A stretch of DNA of 64,000 nt from Limnephilus marmoratus (taxonomy: Eukaryota > Arthropoda > Insecta > Trichoptera > Limnephilidae): NCBI GenBank assembly GCA_917880885.1, contig OU862913.1:2232001-2296000 (forward strand), read 5' to 3'. The position numbers and the translations under genes were made by a program. Below the pieces are notes generated by a model. It did no database searches, had not been told where the DNA came from, and saw only the letters and a program-made list of their open reading frames with translations. The first letter of the stretch is position 1. The number at the start of each line of letters is the position of its first letter. Shown in pieces: positions 31,430-42,295 of the stretch.

Positions 31430-32606
31430 GGTTATTTCCTTTTGGGGTATTATGCCGTGTTGCGCTACCTCCTCCTTTAGCCAACGTTTCGGACAGCGTT
31501 ACAGTGTCCATCATCAGGGCAGATGTGTAAATGTTAGAGATGAAATGTGTGCTTAAGTACTTCGAAGCAATACCGTGTCGCCAGCACCAATCCACTGCGG
31601 TCTGGCATTACAGTATACTTCAAGATGGTTTTTTGCATTTAACTTTGGTGTAGCCGTCAATTACCGGATACCAAGAACTATTGAGCTTAGCTCCGTCGTC
31701 TCTATTAATGTTAATAGGGTTTTTATGAATTTCAATTGCCTCTGTAATTAAGCGTGCTCTATAGGTTTTGGGTCTTCCCAGGACTTCAGGAACAAATCCG
31801 AAGTAATGGCCGGTTTCAATTAAATGCTCGGCGATTGCCGATTTGTCAGGGTGGCCAAGTTTACATGCTCGAAAGTGTTCCGATATCCTTTTGGAGATCG
31901 TCCGCTCTGTCTGGCCAACATAGACCTTATCACATCCGGAACAGCTGAGTTTATATACTCCATCTGTTTCCAGAGGAAACTTGGTCTTTGCAGACCACAG
32001 TAGGTCTTGTATTTTGGTCGTGGTTCCGAAGACAGTCTTGATGCTTTCTTTCCTCAACAGTCTGGCAATTCTGTCTGTCACATTGTGAACATAAGGTAGG
32101 AAAGCACAGCCTTTAGACTCTTGTTCAATTCTGTCTTCGTTTGGTGTAGATTTGGCTCTTATTATTTGCCTTGTCTGCCTTGCCGGGTAACCGTTACGCT
32201 CCAGTGCATCGGTGAGCTTAGTAAGTTCCGCTCCGATTTTTGTTTCTTCACATATTCTGGTCGCTCGGGTTACCAGCGTATGGATAAGTCCTCTCTTCTG
32301 CGCTGGGTGGTGATGCGAATCAGCATGTAGATACCGATTCGTATGAGTTGGTTTCCTATACACTGTGTGTCCTAGGCTACCACCTTCTTTTCGCATCACT
32401 TCCACATCTAGAAAAGGCAGGATTTTGTGATTATTTTCCAACTCCATAGTGAACTTAATTTTACTGTGAAGTGAGTTAAGATGGTCTAGGAATTCGTTCA
32501 GTTTCTCTATTCTACCTTTCTACCTTTGTCGGCAGGCAGAACTAAGATTTCCTCATTGGCGCGCAATTCTTTTAAGGCCACAAACTCTCCTTTTGTGATG
32601 TTTGGG
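31430..32606 (-). mobile_element. Penelope-like element, minus copy with RT core deleted
   Basis: Read on the minus strand, 32606-32516 encodes an N-terminal RT block (PNITKGEFVALKELRANEE, then VLPADKG). It then jumps directly to IEKLNEFLDHLNS, so the catalytic RT motifs are deleted. From 32447 to 31620 a frame of 275 codons encodes the RT C-terminus and a GIY-YIG nuclease domain (GVYKLSCSGCDKVYVGQT). Downstream it carries a hammerhead-like core (complement of 31487-31517). It faces the plus copy head to head at about 32606. Confidence 0.88.
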
Positions 32607-34000
32607 CGGTTTCTCTTTTACGAATGTGCCTCTAGAAGACTCCATGACAATGCTCAGGGAGATATATGAGGAAGACATTTGCAAACTTTTTGAACACTGT
32701 CTCAAAACAGGATATTTTGCATTTCAGGGTGAGCTTTTTGAGCAAGTGGAAGGAGTTGCGATGGGCAGTCCGTTGTCGCCGGTTCTAGCTAACTTCTTTA
32801 TGGAGAAGTTTGAAGAAGTGGCACTTGACACAGCTTCGGCTGTTCCAAAGGTATGGTGGCGTTATGTCGATGATGTTTTCGCCATTTGGCTTCATGGAAT
32901 AGAGAAACTGAACGAATTCCTAGACCATCTTAACTCACTTCACAGTAAAATTAAGTTCACTATGGAGTTGGAAAATAATCACAAAATCCTGCCTTTTCTA
33001 GATGTGGAAGTGATGCGAAAAGAAGATGGTAGCCGAGGACACACAGTGTATAGGAAACCAACTCATACGAATCGGTATCAACATGCTGATTCGCATCACC
33101 ACCTCGCGCAGAAGAGAGGACTTATCCATACGCTGGTAACCCGAGCGACCAGAATATGTGAAGAAACAAAAATCGGAGCGGAACTTACTAAGCTCACCGA
33201 TGCACTGGAGCGTAACGGTTACCCGGCAAGGCAGACAAGGCAAATAATAAGAACCAAATCTACACCAAACGAAGACAGAATTGAACAAGAGTCTAAAGGC
33301 TGTGCTTTCCTACCTTATGTTCACAATGTGACAGACAGAATTGCCAGACTGTTGAGGAAAGAAAGCATCAAGACTGTCTTCGGAACCACGACCAAAATAC
33401 AAGACCTACTGAGGTCTGCAAAGACCAAGTTTCCTCTGGAAACAGATGGAGTATATAAACTCAGCTGTTCCGGATGTGATAAGGTCTATGTTGGCCAGAC
33501 AGAGCGGACGATCTCCAAAAGGATATCGGAACACTTTCGAGCATGTAAACTTGGCCACCCTGACAAATCGGCAATCGCCGAGCATTTAATTGAAACCGGC
33601 CATTACTTCGGATTTGTTCCTGAAGTCCTGGGAAGACCCAAAACCTATAGAGCACGCTTAATTACAGAGGCAATTGAAATTCATAAAAACCCTATTAACA
33701 TTAATAGAGACGACGGAGCTAAGCTCAATAGTTCTTGGTATCCGGTAATTGACGGCTACACCAAAGCTAAATGCAAAAAACCATCTTGAAGTATACTGTA
33801 ATGCCAGACCGCAGTGGATTGGTGCTGGCGACACGGTATTGCTTCGAAGTACTTAAGCACACATTTCATCTCTAACATTTACACATCTGCCCTGATGATG
33901 GACACTGTAACGCTGTCCGAAACGTTGGCTAAAGGAGGAGGTAGCGCAACACGGCATAATACCCCAAAAGGAAATAACCATAAAATTTTTGGCCGTGAAA
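32607..34000 (+). mobile_element. Penelope-like element, plus copy: RT plus GIY-YIG
   Basis: An open frame to 33789 of about 395 codons begins within RT motif FTNVPLED and contains MGSPLSPVLANFF, the catalytic YVDD (residues 88-91), LPFLDVEV, and a C-terminal GIY-YIG endonuclease (GVYKLSC at 283-289, KVYVGQT at 294-300). RT plus GIY-YIG is the defining layout of Penelope-like retroelements. It is 5' truncated: the RT N-terminus is missing, although part of it survives in the minus copy. The 3' region ends with a hammerhead-like core (33892-33922) and the CCCCAAAAGGAAATAACC segment shared with the minus copy. Confidence 0.92.
33892..33922 (+). ncRNA. Hammerhead ribozyme-like core in Penelope terminal repeat
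   Basis: CTGATGA (33892-33898), a hairpin with 5-bp GGACA/TGTCC arms, then GAAA (33919-33922) is the hammerhead core order. Family knowledge: Penelope-like elements carry hammerhead motifs in their terminal repeats. The cleavage triplet and stems I and III were not modelled. The same core is on the minus strand at 31487-31517 and on the plus strand at 10269-10299 and 21313-21338. Confidence 0.6.
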
Positions 34001-34671
34001 ATCTAAAATCATACCTGTAAGAAGTTGTTTGACAATGTTGATCCACCTTTAACACCGTATAACTTGGCTTTGGTGGAATGTATCTGTATGAATTGGCAAC
34101 AACGTTACTACAAATACTAAGGTTGCCAGTTTCTCGGTAAAAGTTTTTGTTATATTGCACATAATATTTTCGAACTTTGTATGGAAATCATACGCATCTT
34201 ATTTGTTGATCTGTCCAAATGCCCATACGTTCCGGATCCGCCCAAATCCACGTACGCGGTTGATCCGCTTGTTGATAATCAAAGAAGGCTGAAAAAGGAA
34301 GCCTTCTGATTCGTCGTGTTGGGCGTGGTGTGTTGTGAACGAAGCCTTCTCATTGGTTGACCAGATATGGAAGGCACTTACTAAAAAAAGATATCCAATT
34401 GTTCAGCTAAATTTTTACAACGGTTATTAAGAATATATATTCTTCTACATTCTCCACAAAATATTCAATTTGCTGCCCGCGGTCATTCGACAGGCGTTGC
34501 ATCTCGCTCTAGCAGCATTCTAGCCGCACTTTAAACAAACGAGACAGCGCTAGTTTGATCAAACCCCAAAATATGCATGTTATGCGACAAAATGATATTG
34601 TTTAAAAATATGCTTGATTTAGAAGGTGGGTGTGTCGAACAAATGTATTTTGTGCAAATTTTATTGCAATT
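34001..34671. other. Unannotated spacer
   Basis: The stretch around 34200-34350 is less AT-rich, with GGATCCGCCCAAATCC and two AGAAGGCT/AGCCTTCT repeats. No ORF, RNA or TE end is recognised. Confidence 0.4.
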
Positions 34672-34820
34672 CTAGGGCCAGTTGCATCGAAAATAGTTAA
34701 AGTTACTTTTTAGTTAAAGTTAAATAATAGTAACTTTTTTGTCATTTCTTAAAAAAATGGGTTGTTTCAACTTCGTTTAAATAAAAGTTAACTAAATAGT
34801 TAGGTACTTTTATTTAACCC
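34672..34820 (+). repeat. Probable PIF/Harbinger left end
   Basis: GGGCCAGTTGCATCGAAAAT followed by repeated AGTTAAAGTTA motifs and internal complements (TTTAACCC) resembles Harbinger termini, and it lies directly before the transposase coding region. I found no matching right end. Confidence 0.5.
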
Positions 34821-34824
34821 AGAG

Positions 34825-36439
34825 ATGTTGACAGTTAAGTTAGAATTTGGTCAATTTTGTAGCTGTCATCCGTCACCAAGGAACGAAATATTGTTTGAAG
34901 AGAAAATAGTTGAAAAAAGGTCTGACAATCCGGGTTTTGATAATCGATTGATTTTAGAATATGTGGGAAATAGAAAGAAGAAACAATTTAAACCACGAAC
35001 CGATCATTTCCTGTGGGAAGAAATGGATTTTATCGCCAGATTTCGGATGTCGAAAAGTATGGTTAGGCAATTAACATAACTCATTGCCAATGACATCACA
35101 ACGTCTACAAACAAGTAAGTTTAATTAAACTAATGTATCTACAATTCTATTGACAATATATTAGCATAATTATTAATTATGCATTAAACCGCTTACTCGT
35201 TACTACGGCATATTTTTTATTCAAACAGTTATATTTAGCTTTATTATTACGAAAAGTGAGTAAGTATTTATTTCGGGGGAGACCAATAACATGGAAAGAA
35301 ATGTATTAAAATAATTACACAAACCCGCTAGACCAACCCTGCGTAGCCAAACAAGAGATTCAAAAACGTAGGCTGTTTTTTAAAGTAAAGATAACATACC
35401 CAAGCCCGCTAGACAAACCCTGCTTTATTGTCTATTAGTTAAAAAAGGAACATTCCGTATTATCCGTGCATCAAATTTTGACAACACGAACGTTCCGTAT
35501 TATCCGTGAGGTGGCTAACTGCATATTTACCGCATAATTATATTGTATGTAACTGCCAAAATAATATTTTAATAAATGCAATAGCACAGAAAAAATTTTT
35601 TTTTCGTCATTTCAGAAATTACCTACGCTGTGTAACACATTAACATTGCACTTTTATGCAACAGGAACGATGCACAGGAGACATCTCTGGGGTGCATAAA
35701 AGTACTGTCTCGCGTATAGTAGACAGGGTTAGCAGAGCAATAGCCCGCCTTCGGCCACAATATATTGTATTTCCACAAACAGAGAATGAAATACAGCAGT
35801 GTGCTAATGAGTTTTACAGCATTGCTCGATTTCCTAATACAATTGGTGCCATTGACTGCACCCATGTAGGAATTCTCTCTCCTGGAGGGAACAATGCTGA
35901 GTATTACCGTAACCATTACTTTTCATACAATGTGCAAGCAATAGTGGATGCGAAGTGCAAAATAACTAACATTTTGGCAAGATGGCCAGGTTCCACGCAT
36001 GATAGCACCATTTTTAACAACTCGAGAATTAAAGGAAAACGGGCTCTATGGAGCCAGACACCTGGTTGGCGATCGCGGTTATGCGGTAAAACCTTATTTA
36101 TTAACCCCACTGGCAAATCCTCTTTCTGACGCTGAACTTTTATACAATGAAAGCCAAATCAGGACCAGAAATGTGGTAGAAAGGACTTTCGGGAGATGGA
36201 AAAGGCGTTTTCCCGCAGTGGGGATGAAACTAAGAATCCATGCCACAAGAGTGGAAGCCGTGATCGTTGCCACAGCGGTCTTGCATAACATATGCACTGA
36301 CAACAATGTCACGGAACCACCAGACTTTGCTGTCATTCTCCAAGAAATTGACGGAGGACATTTTCCTGAAAATGTTGGGCAGGGTAATAATGACATAAGA
36401 CAAAATCTTGTCAACAGTTATTTTGCTAATTTATTGTAA
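34825..36439 (+). pseudogene. PIF/Harbinger transposase (HARBI1-like) pseudogene
   Basis: Exon 1 (34825 to about 35114) ends ARFRMSKSMVRQLT with an in-frame TAA at 35077, then LIANDITTSTN and a GTAAGT donor. Exon 2 (about 35616 on) carries a FYATG-like stretch out of frame with what follows, then GDISGVHKSTVSRIVDRVSR, IGAIDCTHVGI (first catalytic Asp), a WPGSTHDSTIFNNSRI block (second Asp), a frameshift near 36045, HLVGDRGYAVKPYLL, and NVVERTFGRWKRRFP (catalytic Glu). Motif order D-D-E with GDRGY is that of Harbinger transposases and domesticated HARBI1. It acts in the nucleus in active elements; this copy has at least one stop and two frame breaks, so it is dead. Confidence 0.92.
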
Positions 36440-37397
36440 TTTTTTTGTATAAAATAAAGTATTTATTAATTTAAAAGTAAAATGTATTTATAATTATTAT
36501 AGTATTTATTAATTAATGTAAAAAAAAAACAAGCTTAAAGAAAATTCTTTATGAACAAGAATATAAGCGCCGTGAAGCTATATTCTTTCATTCTATTATA
36601 ATGGGGAAATCATTATCCCTTCAGTTTTCCTCTTCGATTTTTTTAACTTCCAAATTAAAGTAACCTAACCTAAGACTACGCTAAACATGGTTTGTGATTC
36701 AAAAGAAATTGCCCCTTTATAACGCCTACTCGCGTCAACGCAAGAAAAACATCCCAGTTTTCAAGTAGTTTAGCGGCTACGCCAGGTTTGTGTAACATGG
36801 TTTGTGATTCTGGCGTACAATCTCACAAGACGAAAGCTAATTTTAATTTTACGTAATCGAAATTTAGAATGAAATATTTTCCACTGTGCATATTAACCGT
36901 TGCCAGCGATCTCCAAAAATTACCATTATTAATTCTGTTTTTCATAATTACGCGCCTTATTATATATCCCACGAAGTCGGCTACAATCGTATTCGTTTAT
37001 ATCAAGTCTGAGATACCAACATTACAACAGTAACAAAATGGCGTAGTATCAGTTCACGAAGTGTCATTTTATTCATTCTTTAAACGGCTGTATCTGCCTC
37101 AATTTTACCGAGCGCACCTTAATTTCTTTTTTATTCAACTTCTCCACACTTTTCTCATCTAGAAAGTGCATTTTTATTAAATTCCCTGACATTGGCGGGA
37201 TCTGCATTTTAGCCCTAATTTAGCATAATTATTCAATGGAAATGTTTAAAAAGTTATAGTGAATACTCAAAATAAAATGCTTGTCTTTATTGTTTTAGGC
37301 TACTATGTGTGTGTATTTACATATTCTTCCTTGTTCATTATATCTTAAGGCTAAATTATTATAATATCAACACGGATACGTTAGTAATGGAATACTA
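36440..37397. other. Spacer between Harbinger pseudogene and hAT element
   Basis: AACATGGTTTGTGATTC occurs twice (about 36686 and 36797). No coding sequence is seen. Confidence 0.4.
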
Positions 37398-37566
37398 AAT
37401 TGGAATAGGGACGTTCCGATACTAGTAAATACGAGTAGGTACTCGATACTTTTGATTCGATACCAAGTACTAATAGCATCGAATCAATCTTGCGATACTT
37501 ACTCGGTATCGAAACAAAAGTACTTAGTATCGAATCATCGCGTGTGACGTGTCTCGCGTCTTTCGG

Positions 37567-37611
37567 TCTCGGCTCGGGTGAAGTCGGACGGGTTCCGACT
37601 TCACCCGAGCC
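37567..37611. repeat. GC-rich perfect hairpin in hAT left end
   Basis: CGGCTCGGGTGAAGTCGG and CCGACTTCACCCGAGCCG are perfect 18-bp complements around a 7-9 bp loop, far richer in GC than the surroundings. Confidence 0.85.
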
Positions 37612-37739
37612 GAGATCGGGGGAGCCGCCATTTCACGCTAGGGATGTTCCGATACCATCAAAGTATCGATACCTACTCATATCATAGTACTCAAATCAAA
37701 ATGAAAAAAACATGAAAAATGTATTAAAAAATGATGAAA

Positions 37740-37862
37740 ATGATGAGACGATGTATGAATGTGAGTGAGGCAAAGAGTGTGTGCCAAGACCGAGTTGTTT
37801 GGCGGTCCGTCCTCTCTGCCTACCCCTGCGGGGAAACGGCGTGATGGTTGGTTAGTTAACAT
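37740..37862 (+). mobile_element. RTE-like LINE 3' tip
   Basis: It encodes only the RRCMNVSEAKSVCQDRVVW end and carries the CCCCTGCGGGGAAACGGCG and GGTTAGTTA tail. It is a heavily 5'-truncated insertion in the hAT element. Confidence 0.75.
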
Positions 37863-38000
37863 TTGTTCCAAGCGAGTGCTTATTTTTCAAAGCCGGAGCA
37901 ACAATGTCGCAAACAAGGAACAGATTGTTTCCAAAATACCTGGAGCAGTTACTGTTTTGGGCAAGATTGATGCTAAAGAGTTTTTTGCTGAATGTACTTT
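37863..38000 (+). pseudogene. hAT transposase C-terminal (dimerisation) fragment
   Basis: The frame VPSECLFFKAGATMSQTRNR, then LFPKYLEQLLFWA, matches the hAT C-terminal dimerisation motif (S.ER.FS.AG...s..RnRL.p..l..LlFL). No DDE core is present. It supports assigning the surrounding termini to the hAT superfamily. Confidence 0.8.
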
Positions 38001-38506
38001 TAAATAAAAGATAATTTTTGTTAATTAAATAAAAAAAATTGTTAATTAATGACTTTACTTTTAATTTTTGCCCTTACTGTCCTTAAACATTTGCCTCGTT
38101 ATTTCCTTCATTAAAAAAAATCTAAAAGTATCGATATGAGTAAGTATCGATACATCTACCTACCACAACCAAGTCTAGTGTTGACATATTTTTTGTCTAC
38201 GTAAAATTATTAAAAATCATCAAACAAAACAATAGTGAGCTAGGTCTAAAGTGCTCAAATTTTATAAACTGTAGACCGCGCGTCACATCAACGAATTTTT
38301 ATCGTGTGAAGTGGCCTGCTTTAGTGTTTTTTACTTACATTTTAAAACTGCCACGAAGTGTCAAACTCTACCCACTTGAAAAAATAAACTGTTGTAAAAT
38401 ACAAATAGTGCCTCATTCGAAGAAATCTAAGTGACGCTAAAGTGATACCGATTACTATCCTATAATAATATTACCCATTTATAAATCACATTTTTACGTA
38501 AAGATC

Positions 38507-39682
38507 GTGTTAAACAATATTATCATGAATACAAAGTGCATTGTTTGTGAAAAAAATATTGACAATCCATCAGACTTTATCTGCTGTGGTGTCTGTGAAA
38601 AAAACTACCACCTTATATATGCAGAAATTACTGAAACGACACGCCGCAGAGCCAGGAGTTTGCAATGGAAATGCAAAAAATGTGTAAAAAATGCTAAAAA
38701 TAACAAATCCCAGCACACAGATAATGTCATATTATCAAACAACGAACAAGAACCGCCATCTATGATCAAACAAGCAAAACAGTATACTCAACCGCCGAAA
38801 CCTGAACTATCAAATCAATCAATCGACACAGAAAACTTAACATCTGAAAATATAGATGGCGCCAATAGTCTCTTAACCTCCCAATTATTTATAAAAGAGC
38901 TGACAGATTTTAAAACATCCATAATGCAATTCGTGGAAGACAAATTTGTTTCATATATAAATAAATATGAAGCTCTCATCTCACAAAATAAGGAAATAAT
39001 AAAATCTATCCAATCAATGGCAGATCAACAAGAAGACCTAAGAAAACGGATAAATATTATGGAAAAGGCACAAGAAATAGTCAACGAAGAATTAACTGCA
39101 CAAAAAAATCGCAATAATATACTAGTAAATAATATTTCTAAACAAGATGAAAAAATTGATAAATTGGAGTATCTAAGCCAAATTTGTAACATCGAGATTA
39201 GAGGTGTTCCGGAGTCCGACATTGAAAATAATTCAGAAGTTGTAAAAAAAATCTCTAAAATTATCAACTTCGAAAATACCGACGTGCATTCTGTAATAAC
39301 AAAAATCTTCAGGCTGGGACCGAAATTCTCCGATAAAAATCCAAGACCTATCGTAGCGACATTCAATACCATAACATCGCGGGATGACTTCCTATCCAAA
39401 TTCAAAACCTACAGGAAATCCACAACCAGTATGACAAATAAAATTAATACAAGGGACCTAGGATTATCGCAAGCCGCCAAACACATTTACGTATCAGACC
39501 AACTAACTCAAAAAGGAAAATTTTTATCATCTCAAACAAAAAAATTTGCTGGAGACAATAATTATAAATACTATTGGTCCACCGGAGGGCGCATACTTTT
39601 GAGACAAACTGATACCTCCAAGATAATTTCAATAAATAATATTGCTGACCTGGTCAGTGAAAAACGTCAATTACTTAATTAA
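38507..39682 (+). CDS. LINE ORF1 protein: PHD-like zinc finger, coiled coil, FP-like C-terminal domain
   Basis: The frame has 391 codons, with a second in-frame ATG at 38525 in better context before the zinc finger. Residues about 11-60 hold a Cys-rich PHD-like module (CIVCEKN, CCGVCEKNYH, then WKCKKC). Residues about 130-205 are heptad-rich and Lys/Glu/Gln-rich, a predicted coiled coil. From about 220, NIEIRGVPESDIENN, RPIVATFN, HIYVSDQLTQKGK and YYWSTGGRILLRQ follow the pattern of the C-terminal domain shared by insect LINE ORF1 proteins and baculovirus FP proteins. ORF1 proteins bind the retrotransposon RNA and chaperone it. The frame is unbroken although the partner RT is missing, so the protein could still be made. 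This is a TE protein, not a host gene. Confidence 0.88.
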   Translation: MLNNIIMNTKCIVCEKNIDNPSDFICCGVCEKNYHLIYAEITETTRRRARSLQWKCKKCVKNAKNNKSQHTDNVILSNNEQEPPSMIKQAKQYTQPPKPELSNQSIDTENLTSENIDGANSLLTSQLFIKELTDFKTSIMQFVEDKFVSYINKYEALISQNKEIIKSIQSMADQQEDLRKRINIMEKAQEIVNEELTAQKNRNNILVNNISKQDEKIDKLEYLSQICNIEIRGVPESDIENNSEVVKKISKIINFENTDVHSVITKIFRLGPKFSDKNPRPIVATFNTITSRDDFLSKFKTYRKSTTSMTNKINTRDLGLSQAAKHIYVSDQLTQKGKFLSSQTKKFAGDNNYKYYWSTGGRILLRQTDTSKIISINNIADLVSEKRQLLN

Positions 39683-41219
39683 TTTAGTGACTGACGATAC
39701 AATGTACTGTGCTGCTACATCACTCCACTATACTAGATACTAATGTCTGCATTATATGCCTTTATCTGTTGTTCTATTATACTCAATGTGTACTACTTAA
39801 ATCTGATAAACAAACTCACTACAAAATCATTTTCACCTTTCAATTTGCACAATGGTATGTTTCACTTATTAATCTAGTTGCATCCTTATGTTAACTTATT
39901 TATCTCACCAAACTATTCCCAACAGATATACTTACCTTGCTATTATGCATTATATTGTTTAAATATACATTGTTAATTTTATAATCATAACTTTTTTCCC
40001 TGGTTTTTTCATGATTCATACCACGATTTTCGACAAGATAACACAAACTCAAAATAATGTATTATCCTTCTTCTTATTATTATTATTTAGATGGATTGTT
40101 TTTTGTTTTTGTCTCATTAGTAACACCACCACCATGATATTTTACAGATATTTTACGAGATATTATGTATACTTCTCTCATCTACCAAGCTTATCTGTTT
40201 TTAACACAATTAGTGAGAATATATATTATGTAATCCTATATTTACAACAAATCTATATCGAATGAATGTAATGCACATTATCATCCATCTTATTTATGTT
40301 GTAATTTATTATTGATTTAAATTTTTTTTTAGTAACTTGAACACGATGAAACTGAACTGTATTTACTTTAAATATTTCCATCAATATATTAACTTCTCTT
40401 ATTATTTCTCTCTTAGTACAATCATAAATACAACTAATATAATATATGTATTAAATATCTTATCTTACAGATTACAGATAGATCTTTTTGAAACCTACAA
40501 AATTAACACTATTCCAATCTCAAGCAATCTCTCTTCTAATATATTTTGTAATACAAGTATATAATCTAACTATCAATATTTTCTTAACAATTTTTTATAT
40601 GAGTCATAGCGACAATATTTATATGTGTACTCAATATACATTCTTAAATTCCTTATTAGATTCCTCTGGTTCTACCATAATAACCTTAAAATGTGTTTTT
40701 TTGTAGTATTGCCCAATATTCTCAGACTGTAAACAGGAATCAATTATACCACACACGCACATACTATCTACTAGCAACAACATTTACAGTAATATATATC
40801 ACAATAATAATAAACTTGGAAAAAATATACTGCAAATTCTCAAGTCGGTTTTTAATATAATATTGAAATGATTGTTTTGGTTTTAAAATATTTATAGCAT
40901 TCAGTTTGCTCCAGTACTTACCTAGTTCTCGCCTAGTTATCACACTTCACACTCACATACTCTCTTTATATTTACTTATGTTACATTTAGTTCGTACTTA
41001 AAGAAACATTTTTTTTTTTCAAAAGAAGAAAATTTTTGTCATAAGAAATGAATGATATTAATTTATAATGTTTTTTTAAAATTTTTACTTAAATATGTTT
41101 ACGCTTAACTAGACTTCACTTCAAAATAACTATCCTCCATTGGTCACCATGATACAGGCAGCTGCCTAGTATGGTGACCTAATGTATCTTACTAAGTAAA
41201 TGTATTAATTATGTAACAT

Positions 41220-41223
41220 GTAA

Positions 41224-41262
<39 letters not shown>

Positions 41263-41268
41263 ATATTA
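41220..41268 (+). repeat. (AAAT)n microsatellite, LINE tail
   Basis: About eleven AAAT/AATA units follow TAACATGTAAT directly and end the nested LINE. Confidence 0.9.
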
Positions 41269-41629
41269 TGAGTATTTGTATGAGTAAGTATCGAAAAATG
41301 ATTTGAGTACTATGATATGAGTAGATATCGATACTTTGATGGTATCGGAACATCCCTAAATTGGAATATTTTTAAAATTATAGTAAAAACTCCACAAACT
41401 ATAAAATAATAATATAGGCAAATAAAAAATGTCATCTACAATATTGCTATTCTACTTTTCTTGTTTGCAAAGCTATTTATGACATCATCAAAGTCCAAGT
41501 TTCTGGCCAGACCATTTTCTACGGGCCTACGAGTGTCATTGGCTTTTATTAGTCAAAAATCCGGATCCCGTGAGTCCGTCCCGGGCCCCAAGTTTCAGAC
41601 TTGACCAACGTGCCCTCTCGGCGGCCCTG

Positions 41630-41860
41630 CCTGAGGGTCCATTTCTTAATCTACTTATTACGCTTTCATCAGTCATACATGGTCATACAACACGCATGGT
41701 CCTCGAGTCTTGTATTCTTTGCGGATACCCACATTTCTCACACAATCATACATAGTTTTACAACACGCACACCTCAGGGGTCTCATTTCAACAGCATTCA
41801 GTTCCGTGCCTCACTGACACATCAGGGTAGGTACCAGCACTCTATTATAATACTGATGGC
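41630..41860 (-). mobile_element. Decayed RTE-like LINE fragment (minus)
   Basis: Complements of the LVPTLMYGSEAW to CGKTMYDRVRN segment are recognisable (CATACATAGTTTTACAACAC, CAGGGTAGGTACCAGCACTC), with an internal partial duplication. Confidence 0.6.
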
Positions 41861-41866
41861 ACACTA

Positions 41867-42295
41867 AACTCACTTTTCAGGGATGGTGTCATTGATAAGC
41901 GTTTAGTCGCTACACCTTGAAATTCCGATTCACAAGGAAGTGGGGGGTCTTCCACCGTCACCTATAAAGATATAATTATTCCATATTATTGTGGGAAGAA
42001 TAATTGACTAACAGTTGGGGGGGTCAAGTTCCATACTCATAGCGGGTAAATGATTTCTCCGCTTTCAACACGAATTGTGCTTATAGAATAAGCCTTTTAA
42101 AAGGAGTGCCTATTTTTAATAATTAATCATAAATAAATAGAATCTGCATCCTTGGACCTCTAAAGGTGTGGAATGAGTATCATTCTCAGTTCGAAGAATC
42201 ATATCCAACTTAATATTTATGTTTAAAATTGTAAATGAACATTTTTGAATTTCATATACTTAATTAACAATGATTTTGTGACATGTAATAAGTGA
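41867..42295. other. Spacer, nothing recognised
   Basis: It has G-rich GTGGGGGGTC and TTGGGGGGGTC phrases but no ORF or TE end that I can place. Confidence 0.4.

Larger units (their letters stand above)
38165..41268 (+). mobile_element. ORF1-only LINE with hairpin and AAAT tail
   Basis: A 5' leader of about 350 bp, one intact ORF (38507-39682) and about 1.45 kb of AT-rich non-coding sequence end in a hairpin (41142-41179) and an (AAAT)n tail (41220-41268). I find no endonuclease or RT motifs downstream, so the reverse transcriptase ORF is absent rather than broken. Its 3' hairpin layout matches the LINE at 53780-55040. Confidence 0.7.
37398..41366. mobile_element. hAT transposon with 8-bp target duplication and nested elements
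   Basis: AATTGGAA occurs at 37398-37405 and 41359-41366. Inside it are inverted termini TAGGGACGTTCCGATAC (from 37406) and, from the right, TAGGGATGTTCCGATAC (ending 41358). A second left-type terminus lies at 37640. The only surviving hAT coding part is the transposase C-terminus (37863-38000). An RTE tail (37740-37862) and an ORF1-only LINE (about 38165-41268) are nested within. The element is therefore non-autonomous and composite. Confidence 0.88.

Noticed and set aside
32998..33288. 96-codon minus-strand frame opposite the Penelope RT
   Set aside because: It is an antisense shadow of the RT coding sequence, and the mirror copy at 32121-32330 shows the same artefact.
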